Part shown: in pieces, positions 1 to 7,340 of the stretch | Position numbering within the stretch: the stretch's first letter is position 1 | Layout: each line of letters begins with the position of its first letter | Origin: Nitriliruptoraceae bacterium | GTDB taxonomy: Bacteria > Actinomycetota > Nitriliruptoria > Nitriliruptorales > Nitriliruptoraceae | Assembly: GCA_007121975.1 (NCBI GenBank) | Contig: SKJO01000425.1 | Coordinates: 1-19,624, forward strand | DNA: 19,624 nucleotides | Direction: 5' to 3' | Notes under the pieces: model-generated | The model's input: only the letters and a program-made list of their open reading frames with translations | Told to the model about the DNA's origin: nothing | Database searches by the model: none | Translations under genes and position numbers: made by a program

Positions 1-185
1 CGCACGAACTCCTCGGCGTTCTCCTCGAGCACGTCGTCGATCTCGTCGAGCAGGGCGTCGACGTCGTCGAGCAGCTCCTGGGATCCGGAGCCTGCCTCCG
101 ACGGGGCCTCGACGGCCTCCTCGATCGGCTCTTCGGCCTCACGCTCGGCGGCGCCACCCTTGCGGACCTGCCCACCCTCGCTCAT
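1..185 (-). CDS. pup: Prokaryotic ubiquitin-like protein Pup (3' end cut by window edge)
   Basis: Pup is the small disordered protein tag that is attached by PafA to lysines of target proteins and delivers them to the ARC/Mpa-proteasome complex. Sixty-one codons are visible from an ATG, preceded by GAGGAG at 7-base spacing. The reading frame gives a Gly- and Glu-rich N-terminus, then an acidic helix-forming stretch (LLDDVDALLDEIDDVLEEN) and the sequence NAEEFVR, the typical run just before the Pup C-terminus. Family members end about 8 residues later in Gly-Gly-Gln or Gly-Gly-Glu; that end lies outside the window, so whether deamidation by Dop is needed cannot be read here. It follows dop with a 56-base gap on the same strand, the classic order. 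The identification rests on both sequence and context. Confidence 0.93.
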   Translation of the reverse strand, partial: MSEGGQVRKGGAAEREAEEPIEEAVEAPSEAGSGSQELLDDVDALLDEIDDVLEENAEEFV

Positions 186-241
186 GGTCTGGCTCCTCGG
201 CGTCGCGTCGGACGCGAAGGTATCGGTCCGACCTGCGAGGG

Positions 242-1723
242 TCAGCCCCGCAATCTCTCGAGCAGGCCACTGGCATCGTCGACCGCGTCGAGTACCTCAC
301 CGAGCAGCGCGCGGGTTCCCCGGGCCGGGTCGAGCATCGGGACCCGCTGCAGCGCGTCGCGGCCGACGTCGAACACCAGCGCGTCCCAGCCCGCGGCGAC
401 GACCTCGGTGCCGAACTTGCGGATGCACTCGCCGCGGAACCAGGCCCGGGTGTCCGTCGGTGGGGTGAGCACCGCCGCTTCGACCTCGGCGTCCGTCACC
501 AGCCGCTCGACCCGGCCGCGTGCGGCCAGACGGTGGTACAGGCCCTTGTCGCGGCGCACGTCGTGGTACTGCAGGTCGACCATCTTGAGCCGGTCGTGGG
601 CCCAGCCCAGATCGTGGCGCTCGCGGTAGGCCTCGAGCAGGTCGAGCTTGGTCGCCCAGTCCACCTGCCCGGCCAGTGCGCGCGGATCGCGCGAGGCGGT
701 GGCCAGCACGCCCTCCCAGCGGGTGAGCACGTCCTCCTCCCCCGGGCTGGTGCCCCGCCTTCGGGCGGTGGTGGCGGCGGCGTCGAGGTAGCGTTCCTGG
801 ACCTCGAGGGCCGTGGCCCGCGTGCCGTCGGAGAACCGCAGCACCCGGCGGCAGCCGAGGTCGTGGCTCACGGCGTGGAAGGCGGCGACCGGGTTCTCGA
901 GGGTCGGGAGCACCGGGCTGGTTCCGGCCTCGATCGACTCGAGCACGAGCAGCATCGTGCCGACCTTGAGCAGCGTGGCGACCTCGCACAGCGTCGCGTC
1001 GCCGTTGATCACGTGCAGCCGCCGGTAGCGCCCCGGATCCGCGTGTGGTTCGTCCCGGGTGTTCATCAGCGGACGCTTCAGCGTCGTCTCGAGACCGACC
1101 TCGACCTCGAAGAAGTCCGCCCGCTGCGTGAGCTGGTAGTCGACCCGGGGATCGAGCTCGGAGCCCAGCCGCCCGGCACCGGTGAACACCGGCCGGGTGA
1201 CGAAGAAGGGCAGCAGCGCGGCGGTGAGCCGGCCGAAGGGGATGCCGCGGGCCACCAGGTAGTTCTCGTGGGTGCCGTAGGCCGCCCCTTTGCCGTCGGT
1301 GTTGTTCTTGTGGATCAACACTCGGCTGCCGGCGGGCAGGCGTGCCGCCGCCCGCTGCGCGGCCTGCTCGAGGATGCGCTCTCCGGCCCGGTCCCAGATC
1401 ACCAGATCGCGCGCGTTGGAGCACTCCGGGGTGGCGTACTCCGGGTGCGCGTGGTCGACGTAGAAGCGGGCCCCGTTGGTCAGCACGGTGTTGGCCAGCC
1501 CGAGCTCCTCGTCGTCGAGCGGCTCGTGCGGATCGGGGTGCTCGTAGCCGCGGGCATCGCGCAGGGGATGCTCGTCGGTGTGGTCCCAGACCACCTCGAG
1601 GTCGTCGGCATCGCGGTAGGCGCCGACCACCAGCGAGGAGGCCAGCACCGGATTGACCTCGCTGGGCCCGTCGACCGTGATGCCGTACTCGGTCTCGACC
1701 CCGACGAACGGCGGGGTGCTCAC
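242..1723 (-). CDS. dop: Depupylase / Pup deamidase Dop
   Basis: Dop removes Pup from conjugates and, where Pup ends in Gln, deamidates it to Glu so that PafA can use it. The 493-residue protein has the family's usual length (about 500). It opens with GVETEYG (residues 8-14), the glutamine-synthetase-like metal and ATP site shared by Dop and PafA. The acidic insertion at about residues 38-78 is the Dop loop that distinguishes Dop from PafA. It is followed by TNGARFYVDHAHPEY (82-96), in which Asp90 matches the catalytic aspartate of the family. The start is GTG; it overlaps the ARC stop as GTGA, which implies translational coupling. Paralogue PafA is the only serious alternative and lacks the loop, so Dop is preferred. 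Confidence 0.95.
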   Translation of the reverse strand: MSTPPFVGVETEYGITVDGPSEVNPVLASSLVVGAYRDADDLEVVWDHTDEHPLRDARGYEHPDPHEPLDDEELGLANTVLTNGARFYVDHAHPEYATPECSNARDLVIWDRAGERILEQAAQRAAARLPAGSRVLIHKNNTDGKGAAYGTHENYLVARGIPFGRLTAALLPFFVTRPVFTGAGRLGSELDPRVDYQLTQRADFFEVEVGLETTLKRPLMNTRDEPHADPGRYRRLHVINGDATLCEVATLLKVGTMLLVLESIEAGTSPVLPTLENPVAAFHAVSHDLGCRRVLRFSDGTRATALEVQERYLDAAATTARRRGTSPGEEDVLTRWEGVLATASRDPRALAGQVDWATKLDLLEAYRERHDLGWAHDRLKMVDLQYHDVRRDKGLYHRLAARGRVERLVTDAEVEAAVLTPPTDTRAWFRGECIRKFGTEVVAAGWDALVFDVGRDALQRVPMLDPARGTRALLGEVLDAVDDASGLLERLRG

Positions 1724-3507
1724 AGGTACTGGCCCGGCGTGAGGTTCTCGATCGCGCGGCCCGGGGTGCGTTCGGGCCGGTCGCGGTTGATCAGGGTACG
1801 CACGTAGACGATGCGCTCGCCCTTCTTGCCGCTGATGCGGGCCCAGTCGTCGGGGTTGGTGGTGTTGGGCAGGTCCTCGTTCTCGCGGAACTCGTCGCGG
1901 ATGGCGCGCAGCAGATCATCGAGTTCGAGGCCCTTGATGCCGCTCTCGATCAGCCGCTTGATCGCGAGCTTCTTGGCCCGGGCGACCACGCTCTGGATCA
2001 TCGCCCCGGAGCTGAAGTCCTTGAAGTGCAGGATCTCCTTCTCGCCGTTGGCGTAGGTCACCTCGAGGAACTCGTTGTCGGCGTCCTCGGCGTACATCTT
2101 GGCGGCGGTGGCCTCGATCAGCGATGTCATGGCCGTGGCCGCGTCACCGTGGCGTTCGAGCTCGGCGGGGTGCAGCGGGAGCCCGGGATGCAGGTAGATG
2201 CCGAAGATCTCCTTGGCGGCCTGCTGCTCGGGGCGGTCGACCTTGATCTTCACGTCGAGGCGGCCGGGTCGCAGGATGGCCGGGTCGATCATGTCCTCCC
2301 GGTTGGAGGCCCCGATGACCACGACGTCCTTGAGCGTCTCCACACCGTCGATCTCGGCGAGCAGCTGGGGCACGATGGTGGTCTCGACGTCGGAGGAGAC
2401 GCCGGTGCCGCGGGTGCGGAACAGCGACTCCATCTCGTCGAAGAACACGATCACGGGGAAGCCCTCGGCGGACTTCTCGCGGGCTCGTTGGAAGATCAGG
2501 CGGATCTGACGCTCGGTCTCGCCGACGTACTTGTTGAGCAGCTCGGGGCCCTTGACGTTGAGGAAGTAGCTCTTGACGTCCTCCCGCCCGGTCTTGTCGC
2601 GGACCCGCTGTGCCAGGGCGTTGGCCACGGCCTTGGCGATCATCGTCTTGCCGCAGCCGGGGGGGCCGTACAGCAGGATGCCCTTGGGGGCCTCGAGCTC
2701 GTGCTCGACGAACAGGTCGGCGTACAGGTAGGGCAGCTCGACCGCGTCGCGGATCGCCTCGACCTGCTCGCCGAGCCCTCCGATCTGCTCGTAGGTCACA
2801 TCGGGGACCTGCTCGAGGATCAGCTGCTCGACCTCGGCCTTGGGCACCCGCTCGATGGCGGTGTTGGACCGGGGGTCGACCAGCACGCTGTCGCCCGCCT
2901 TGAGCGGTGCGGCCACCAGGGGGTGGGCGAGGTGCACGATGCGCTCGTCGTCGCTGTGGCCGACCACCAGCAACCGCCCGTCGTCGAGCCGCTCCGAGAT
3001 CGTCATCAGCTCGCCGCGGTCCTCGAAGCGGGCGATGGCGACCACGTTCATGGCGTCGTTGAGCTGGACCTCGCGGCCCGGCACCAGCTCGTCGAGCTCG
3101 AGGTCCGGTGCGAGCCCGACCTCGAGCTTGCGGCCCGAGACCATGACGGTGGCGGTGGGCTCCGTCTCGCTGCGTTCGACCAGCGTGGCGTAGGTACGGG
3201 GTGGGGCGGCGAGCCGCTCGACCTCCTCCTTGAGGGTGGCCAGCTGCTCCCGGGCGCTGCGCAGGGTCTCGGTGAGCTTGGCGTTCTGCGCGGTGGCGGC
3301 GGTCAGCTGCCCGCGGGCCTCGAGCAGCCGTTCCTCGAGGACCTGGATGCGCGCCGGGGCGGAGCCGAGTCGGCGGCGCAGCTGCTCGACCTCGTCGCGC
3401 AGCAGGTCGAGTTCCGTGGCCTGCGCGCGGGGGTCGCGATCGGCGTGATCCTGGTCGGTCTCGCGGTCGTCGGCTGGCCACGGCATCTGCGGCCCGGGCT
3501 GGCTCAC
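1720..3507 (-). CDS. arc: Proteasome-associated ATPase ARC/Mpa
   Basis: This is the hexameric AAA+ unfoldase that captures pupylated proteins and threads them into the 20S proteasome. The start is GTG at base 3507, giving 595 residues (MSQPGPQ...), because GAGGAG lies 5 bases upstream. An in-frame GTG 24 bases further out (3531) has no ribosome-binding site. Domains in order: coiled coil (about 28-100) that binds Pup; tandem OB folds (about 105-227); AAA+ module with Walker A GPPGCGKT (281-288), Walker B VIVFFDE (352-358) and an RPGRLD arginine-finger region (413-418). The C-terminus is GQYL, the penultimate-tyrosine motif that docks on the proteasome alpha ring. This indicates a functional 20S core even though prcBA is not in the window. 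The gene overlaps dop by four bases. Confidence 0.96.
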   Translation of the reverse strand: MSQPGPQMPWPADDRETDQDHADRDPRAQATELDLLRDEVEQLRRRLGSAPARIQVLEERLLEARGQLTAATAQNAKLTETLRSAREQLATLKEEVERLAAPPRTYATLVERSETEPTATVMVSGRKLEVGLAPDLELDELVPGREVQLNDAMNVVAIARFEDRGELMTISERLDDGRLLVVGHSDDERIVHLAHPLVAAPLKAGDSVLVDPRSNTAIERVPKAEVEQLILEQVPDVTYEQIGGLGEQVEAIRDAVELPYLYADLFVEHELEAPKGILLYGPPGCGKTMIAKAVANALAQRVRDKTGREDVKSYFLNVKGPELLNKYVGETERQIRLIFQRAREKSAEGFPVIVFFDEMESLFRTRGTGVSSDVETTIVPQLLAEIDGVETLKDVVVIGASNREDMIDPAILRPGRLDVKIKVDRPEQQAAKEIFGIYLHPGLPLHPAELERHGDAATAMTSLIEATAAKMYAEDADNEFLEVTYANGEKEILHFKDFSSGAMIQSVVARAKKLAIKRLIESGIKGLELDDLLRAIRDEFRENEDLPNTTNPDDWARISGKKGERIVYVRTLINRDRPERTPGRAIENLTPGQYL

Positions 3508-3674
3508 GCGCGCTCCTCGCGTCGGGTCCACCGTTGCGCTCGGCTTCGAGCGGGGGCAGGCGGGTTCGGACCTGCGCCGCGACCCGTCCGGGCCGCGGCC
3601 TCGGAGCCGGCAGTGTAGGGGACGCGCCTGCCCGCCCCGGGCACCCGGGCGTGCTCTCCCGCCGGTCGCCGGAC
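3508..3674. other. Gap between chemoreceptor-like gene and ARC gene
   Basis: No gene is seen in these 167 bases. On the minus strand, bases 3617-3612 read TACACT, a possible -10 element about 100 bases before the ARC start, but no matching -35 box is visible. CCCGGG occurs twice (3636-3641 and 3644-3649), separated by two bases. On the minus strand it can fold into a short GC-rich hairpin about 25 bases after the chemoreceptor-like stop codon. It has no T-run, so it is a weak terminator candidate. Together these suggest, but do not show, that ARC-dop-pup has its own promoter here. Confidence 0.25.
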
Positions 3675-4781
3675 TCAGCTCGCGCTGGTGGTCAGGACCG
3701 TCTCGATCCAGCGGGCCTGCGACACCCCCGAGGTGGTCACCGAAGCCACGAACTCGGCGTTGTCGTGGATGCCGGCCACCGCCGTGGCCACGTTGCTCAC
3801 CCGCTCGGCGACGTCGGCGGCCACCGCGCGCTGCTCCTCCACGGCGCCGGCGATCGACTGTTGGGCGTCGCGTACCTCGCTGACCGCCCCCGACACCTGG
3901 CCGAGTCCCTCGGTGACCGCGGCGGCTTTGGTCTCGACCCCACCGACGATCTCGCTCACCTCACGGGTCGCATCGCCGACCTCCTTGGCCAGCTTCTTGA
4001 CCTCGTCGGCGACCACCGCGAAGCCGCGCCCGGCGGCACCGGCGCGGCTGGCCTCGATCGTGGCGTTGAGCGCGAGCAGTCGGGTCTGCTTGGCGATGCG
4101 CTCGATCAGGGCGAGCACCGACACGACCTGGTGGGTGGCGTCGGTCAGTTGCTGCATCGCCTCGACGGCCTGGCTGGAGCTTTCGTCGGCACCCTGCACG
4201 ATGCGTACCGAGTCCTCGGCCCGGGTGGCCACCTCCTGGATCGCCGCGGCCTGTTCCTCGGTCGCGGTGGCCAGCGCCGCTGCGTGCTCGGCGACGGTCT
4301 CGGCCGCGGCCAGGGTCAGCTCGGACTGCGCGCCGGCCTCGACGACGGTGGCCGCGAGATCCCGCGCCACGGTGCCCGCATCGTCGCTGGCCAGCCGGGT
4401 GATCCGGCGGCCCCGCTTGCGGTCGATCGCGTCGATGAGTGTGCCCGACAGGGTCAGGAACTCGCTGCCGGGCTCCAGCGCCTGCTTGGCCCGGCTGCGG
4501 CGACCCTCGAGGGCATCGGCGAGGCGTTCGGCGGCGACCACGTGGAAGCGGGCGTGGAGGCTGCGCAGGTGCTCGTGCTCCTCGGAGTCGAGCAGCCCGT
4601 CCGAGCCTCCCCCGTAGAGCCACTGGCCGAGCTCGCAGCGGTCGTCGAGCCGGGCCGTGCCCGGGACCACGTCCACACTGATGCCTTCGCTGGCCCGGTG
4701 CAGGTGCAGCTTCCACTTGCCGTGGGCGGCGATGATCCGGGTGAGCAGGGCGTCGAGGTCGGTGGCAGTCGCGCTGGGCAT
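3675..4781 (-). CDS. Soluble methyl-accepting chemotaxis-like protein with N-terminal CZB zinc-binding domain
   Basis: This 368-residue protein has no transmembrane segment, so it should be cytoplasmic. The N-terminal part (about 15-85) fits the CZB (chemoreceptor zinc-binding) domain: His20, Cys49 (in CELGQWLYG), His76 and His80 have nearly the same spacing as the zinc ligands of E. coli DgcZ (His22, Cys52, His79, His83). Residues about 150-345 are a long coiled coil with the MCP signalling hairpin at about 227-262 (TRLLALNATIEASRAGAAGR, then GFAVVADEV), the region that contacts CheA and CheW. There is no HAMP domain and no periplasmic sensor. The start is an ATG with GAGAGAG at 8-base spacing; longer in-frame versions lack a plausible site. 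No che or flagellar gene is in view, so its output pathway is unknown. Sensing of zinc or of thiol-oxidising stress is inferred from the CZB family. Confidence 0.9.
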   Translation of the reverse strand: MPSATATDLDALLTRIIAAHGKWKLHLHRASEGISVDVVPGTARLDDRCELGQWLYGGGSDGLLDSEEHEHLRSLHARFHVVAAERLADALEGRRSRAKQALEPGSEFLTLSGTLIDAIDRKRGRRITRLASDDAGTVARDLAATVVEAGAQSELTLAAAETVAEHAAALATATEEQAAAIQEVATRAEDSVRIVQGADESSSQAVEAMQQLTDATHQVVSVLALIERIAKQTRLLALNATIEASRAGAAGRGFAVVADEVKKLAKEVGDATREVSEIVGGVETKAAAVTEGLGQVSGAVSEVRDAQQSIAGAVEEQRAVAADVAERVSNVATAVAGIHDNAEFVASVTTSGVSQARWIETVLTTSAS

Positions 4782-5003
4782 CGGGCGATCTCTCTCGGCG
4801 GGTGCGGGACCCGGGCACGCCGGTGGTCGACCGACGCCGCGGTGGGTTGACTCCCGCCCGGCCTGTCGGCGCGAACCCCGGAGAATCAAGGACGACGATG
4901 GCGGCCAGACGGACGGGGCGGAGCACGCCCGCGAGGCCCGGGCGTGAGGCATCCTACGCGGGCCGTCAGCGACCACCGCAGCGACCACCTCCTCGAGGTC
5001 CCC
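4782..5003. promoter_or_regulatory. Divergent intergenic region between chemoreceptor-like gene and small hydrophobic-protein gene
   Basis: These 222 bases separate a minus-strand and a plus-strand start codon, so promoters for both should lie here. I see the ribosome-binding sites (GAGAGAG for the minus-strand gene; GAGG at 4995-4998 for the plus-strand gene) but no convincing -35/-10 pair or operator. An upstream in-frame ATG for the small gene at 4944 is less well placed than the GTG at 5004. Confidence 0.4.
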
Positions 5004-5162
5004 GTGAGCCGCACCACCGAACTGCTCAGCACGCTCGCCGCCGGGGCCGTCGGTGCCGCGGTGGCCGTGGTCGTGGTCGGCGCCAGTCCCCTGCTGGTGC
5101 TTCCGGCCGTGGCGGGGGTGGCCGCGGTCGCCGTCGTGGCCCCGCGTCGAGCCGGTGGCTGA
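5004..5162 (+). CDS. Small hydrophobic (probable membrane) protein, 52 residues
   Basis: I do not recognise this family. From a GTG with GAGG five bases upstream, the frame encodes 52 residues: a polar start (MSRTTELLST), then an almost unbroken Ala/Val/Leu/Gly stretch from about 9 to 46, broken by Ser-Pro at 28-29, then a basic tail (PRRAGG). It would form one long or two short membrane helices, with the basic tail probably cytoplasmic. It is the only plus-strand gene in the left part of the window and ends 16 bases before the convergent trmI stop. A longer 72-residue version from ATG 4944 adds a charged, unconserved-looking leader and is less likely. A spurious frame in GC-rich DNA cannot be excluded, but the good ribosome-binding site and clean hydrophobic pattern favour a gene. 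Confidence 0.5.
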   Translation: MSRTTELLSTLAAGAVGAAVAVVVVGASPLLVLPAVAGVAAVAVVAPRRAGG

Positions 5163-5178
5163 GGTCCGCGCCCCGGGC

Positions 5179-6093
5179 TCAGTCGTTCGCTGCGGCGACC
5201 GGTTCGTCGGGATCTGACGGCGTGCTCCAACGCAGGTGGCCCTCCGCGGCGGCCTTGCGCCGCCGAGGCGGTGGCCCTCCCTCGTCGCGGGAGGGGACGC
5301 GCCGCGCGGTGGTCAGAAAGGCGGTGTGCGCGACCATCCGGTGGGCGGGTCGCACCGCGAGCCCGTCGAGGTCCCAGGGGCGCACCAGGGTCTCGGTGGT
5401 GCGCACCGCATGGAAGCGTCCGTCGTCGTGCAGCGTCTCGACCACGCGCATGACCTGAGGGACGGTCGGCGCGTAGGTGAGCACGATCCCCCCCGGCGGG
5501 AGCGCGTCGGCCGCCGCCCCGATGACCTGCCAGGGTTCGAGCAGGTCGAGCACCACGCGGTGTGCGCGCAGTTGGGGCAGTCCCTCGGTGATGTCGCCCT
5601 CGATCAGTTCCCAGGTATCGGGGTGCGTCCCGTGGAAGCGTTCGACGTTGCGGCGGGCGACGGCTGCGTGCTCCGGTCGCCGTTCGAAGGAGATGACCCG
5701 TCCGGTGGGACCGACCGCATCGAGCAGCGCCAGGGTCAGGGCGCCGGAACCGGCGCCGGCCTCGACCACCGTGCAGCCCGGCCGGACATCGGCGGCGGAC
5801 ACGATCATGGCCTGGTCCTTGGCGTAGATCACCTGGGCGCCGCGCTTCATCTTGAGCACGAAGTCCTCACGGGTGGGCCGCAGGACCACGACCTCCATAC
5901 CCTTGCCGGTGCGTACCGCCGTGCCCTCGACCTCGCCGATGAGCACGTCGTGCTCGACCAGTCCACCGTGGCTGTGCCACTGGGCCCCGGGTTCGAGGGT
6001 CACCAGGTAGCGGCGAGCTTTGCGGTCGGTGATCACCACCACCTCACCGGCCTGCAGGGGGTGGTCGCTGCCCGGCAGTCGGACCGCGCTCAC
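5179..6093 (-). CDS. trmI: tRNA (adenine-58-N1)-methyltransferase TrmI
   Basis: TrmI uses S-adenosylmethionine to make m1A58 in the tRNA T-loop. The 304-residue protein (the M. tuberculosis homologue Rv2118c is about 280) has an N-terminal beta domain and a Rossmann methyltransferase domain. SAM motif I is EAGAGSGALT (111-120), followed by an acidic loop FERR for the ribose. The family motif VLDLLEPW (181-188) corresponds to the catalytic D-x-x-x-P-W region, and RPAHRMVAHTAFL lies at 248-260. The start is GTG at 6093, overlapping the upstream stop as GTGA. A longer frame to base 6183 would run far into the preceding gene and has no site. The last 45 residues are a basic, Pro-rich tail beyond the core. 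Proximity of trmI to ARC is common in Actinomycetota. Confidence 0.94.
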   Translation of the reverse strand: MSAVRLPGSDHPLQAGEVVVITDRKARRYLVTLEPGAQWHSHGGLVEHDVLIGEVEGTAVRTGKGMEVVVLRPTREDFVLKMKRGAQVIYAKDQAMIVSAADVRPGCTVVEAGAGSGALTLALLDAVGPTGRVISFERRPEHAAVARRNVERFHGTHPDTWELIEGDITEGLPQLRAHRVVLDLLEPWQVIGAAADALPPGGIVLTYAPTVPQVMRVVETLHDDGRFHAVRTTETLVRPWDLDGLAVRPAHRMVAHTAFLTTARRVPSRDEGGPPPRRRKAAAEGHLRWSTPSDPDEPVAAAND

Positions 6094-7235
6094 GGCTGCG
6101 CCGCGGCGAGTGGCAGCGCGGCGTGGATGCGCTCCTGCTGCCGGCAGAAGGCGCACACCTGCCCGGTCGTGGGCATCGCGCACCGCTCACAGGCGGCGAG
6201 TTGCTCCCCCCGGTCGTCGGCGGCCGCGAAGCGTTCCCGACGGTCGAGGAACCCGAACAGCAGCTGGGCCTTGGCCCCGGGTGAGCGGGCCTCGATGACG
6301 TCGAGCGCCGCCTTGAGCTCATGGCCGGTGTTGCCCTCGACCAGGGGGCACTCCTCCACCACGTAGTCGATGCCGCGGAGCACGCAGTAGGCGGCCATCT
6401 CCCGTTCGGAGAGCCGGTACAGCGGCTTGACCTTGCGCACCTGGTTGGTGCCGTCGGCCGGAAGCACCGGCTGCTGGCGCGCGAGGAAGGTGTCCTGCCA
6501 CCGCAGCAGGTTGCCGAGCAGCGTCGCCGCCTCGTCGTCGAGGTTGTGCCCGGTGGCCAGCACCTCGTAGCCGTGGTCGACCGCGACCCGGTTGAACACG
6601 TAGCGCTTGGACAGACCGCACACCCCGCAGGCCGAACGTCCCGTGGCCTGGGCCCCGGAGGGCGTGGTGTAGCCGTAGACCCCGGCGAGGTCGACCTCGT
6701 GCAGTCTCACGCCACGTTCCTCGGCGAAGCGCCGGCACACCTCGCCGCTCCGGGTGGAGTACCCGCCGATGCCCAGGCCCACGTACAGCCCGTCGACCCG
6801 GTAGCCCAACGCCAACAGGATGTCCCACAGTGCCAGCGAGTCCTTGCCGCCCGAGACCGCGATCAGGACCCGCTCGTCGTAGGAGATCATCCGTTCACGG
6901 GCGCCGAGCCCGGGCGCCTGGTCGATCGCCTTGCGCACCTGTGACTGCACGTGGTCGACGAAGTGCACCGAGCACCACGCTGCGCGGTGCCGCGGCTCCT
7001 CGATCACCGCCGGGCTGCGGCAGATCACACAGGTCGGGCCGGCGCCGCCGGAGATGACCGGCCGGATCTCGACCTCCGCGTCCTCGCCGAGCAGGTGCTC
7101 GGCGGTCACCAACTCGCCCTCGTGGAGGACGAGCACGGTGTGCGGCGGGATGTCGAGGTGAGCGAGCACCTCGGCCACCGCCGCCGGTCCGGGGACGGTC
7201 TCGATGCGATCGGGGTTGCGCAGGTGCACGCGCAC
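6090..7235 (-). CDS. ttuA: TtuA-type tRNA 2-thiolation enzyme fused to an N-terminal ThiS/MoaD-like domain
   Basis: This 381-residue protein belongs to the TtcA/TtuA/Ncs6 PP-loop family, which adenylates a tRNA uridine or ribothymidine C2 and inserts sulfur using a [4Fe-4S] cluster. Residues 1-64 look like a small beta-grasp sulfur carrier (ThiS/MoaD/TtuB type), ending in VISGG with Gly63-Gly64. Next come an N-terminal zinc finger (Cys69, Cys72, Cys88, His91), the PP-loop SGGKDS (128-133), cluster ligands Cys203, Cys206 and Cys296, and a C-terminal zinc finger (Cys349, Cys352, Cys361, Cys364). Two zinc fingers around the PP-loop point to the TtuA/Ncs6 group rather than TtcA; among bacterial members TtuA makes s2T54. 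The start is GTG with AGGAGA seven bases upstream. It overlaps trmI by GTGA, whose product modifies nearby A58. The fusion reading is from pattern, not from a structure search; the enzyme call is firm. Confidence 0.88.
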   Translation of the reverse strand: MRVHLRNPDRIETVPGPAAVAEVLAHLDIPPHTVLVLHEGELVTAEHLLGEDAEVEIRPVISGGAGPTCVICRSPAVIEEPRHRAAWCSVHFVDHVQSQVRKAIDQAPGLGARERMISYDERVLIAVSGGKDSLALWDILLALGYRVDGLYVGLGIGGYSTRSGEVCRRFAEERGVRLHEVDLAGVYGYTTPSGAQATGRSACGVCGLSKRYVFNRVAVDHGYEVLATGHNLDDEAATLLGNLLRWQDTFLARQQPVLPADGTNQVRKVKPLYRLSEREMAAYCVLRGIDYVVEECPLVEGNTGHELKAALDVIEARSPGAKAQLLFGFLDRRERFAAADDRGEQLAACERCAMPTTGQVCAFCRQQERIHAALPLAAAQP

Positions 7236-7340
7236 GAACGGCTCTCCTGGCGGGCTGGTGGACGTCGGAGCGGACCCGGACGTCGCCGGGGGGTGGCACG
7301 ACGGGCCAGCGTAGCCAGGCGCGCGCCGTCGGGCGCGGGC
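7236..7340. promoter_or_regulatory. Gap between GH65 gene and ttuA: hairpin and possible promoter
   Basis: On the minus strand a perfect 6-base-pair hairpin (CGCGCC, 4-base loop, GGCGCG; bases 7322-7337) starts 3 bases after the GH65 stop. It has no T-run and is a weak terminator candidate. Further on, bases 7313-7308 read TACGCT on the minus strand, a possible -10 element about 70 bases before the ttuA start; no clear -35 box is seen. AGGAGA before the ttuA GTG is the ribosome-binding site. Confidence 0.3.

Noticed and set aside
2026..3618. A 530-codon plus-strand open frame opposite ARC, and a similar one at 533-1807 opposite dop
   Set aside because: Mirror frames of conserved genes, with no domain and no plausible ribosome-binding site.
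3675..4988. A longer chemoreceptor-like frame starting at 4988
   Set aside because: The extra 69 residues are Arg/Pro-rich with no membrane helix, and the ATG at 4781 has a ribosome-binding site and starts directly before the CZB domain.
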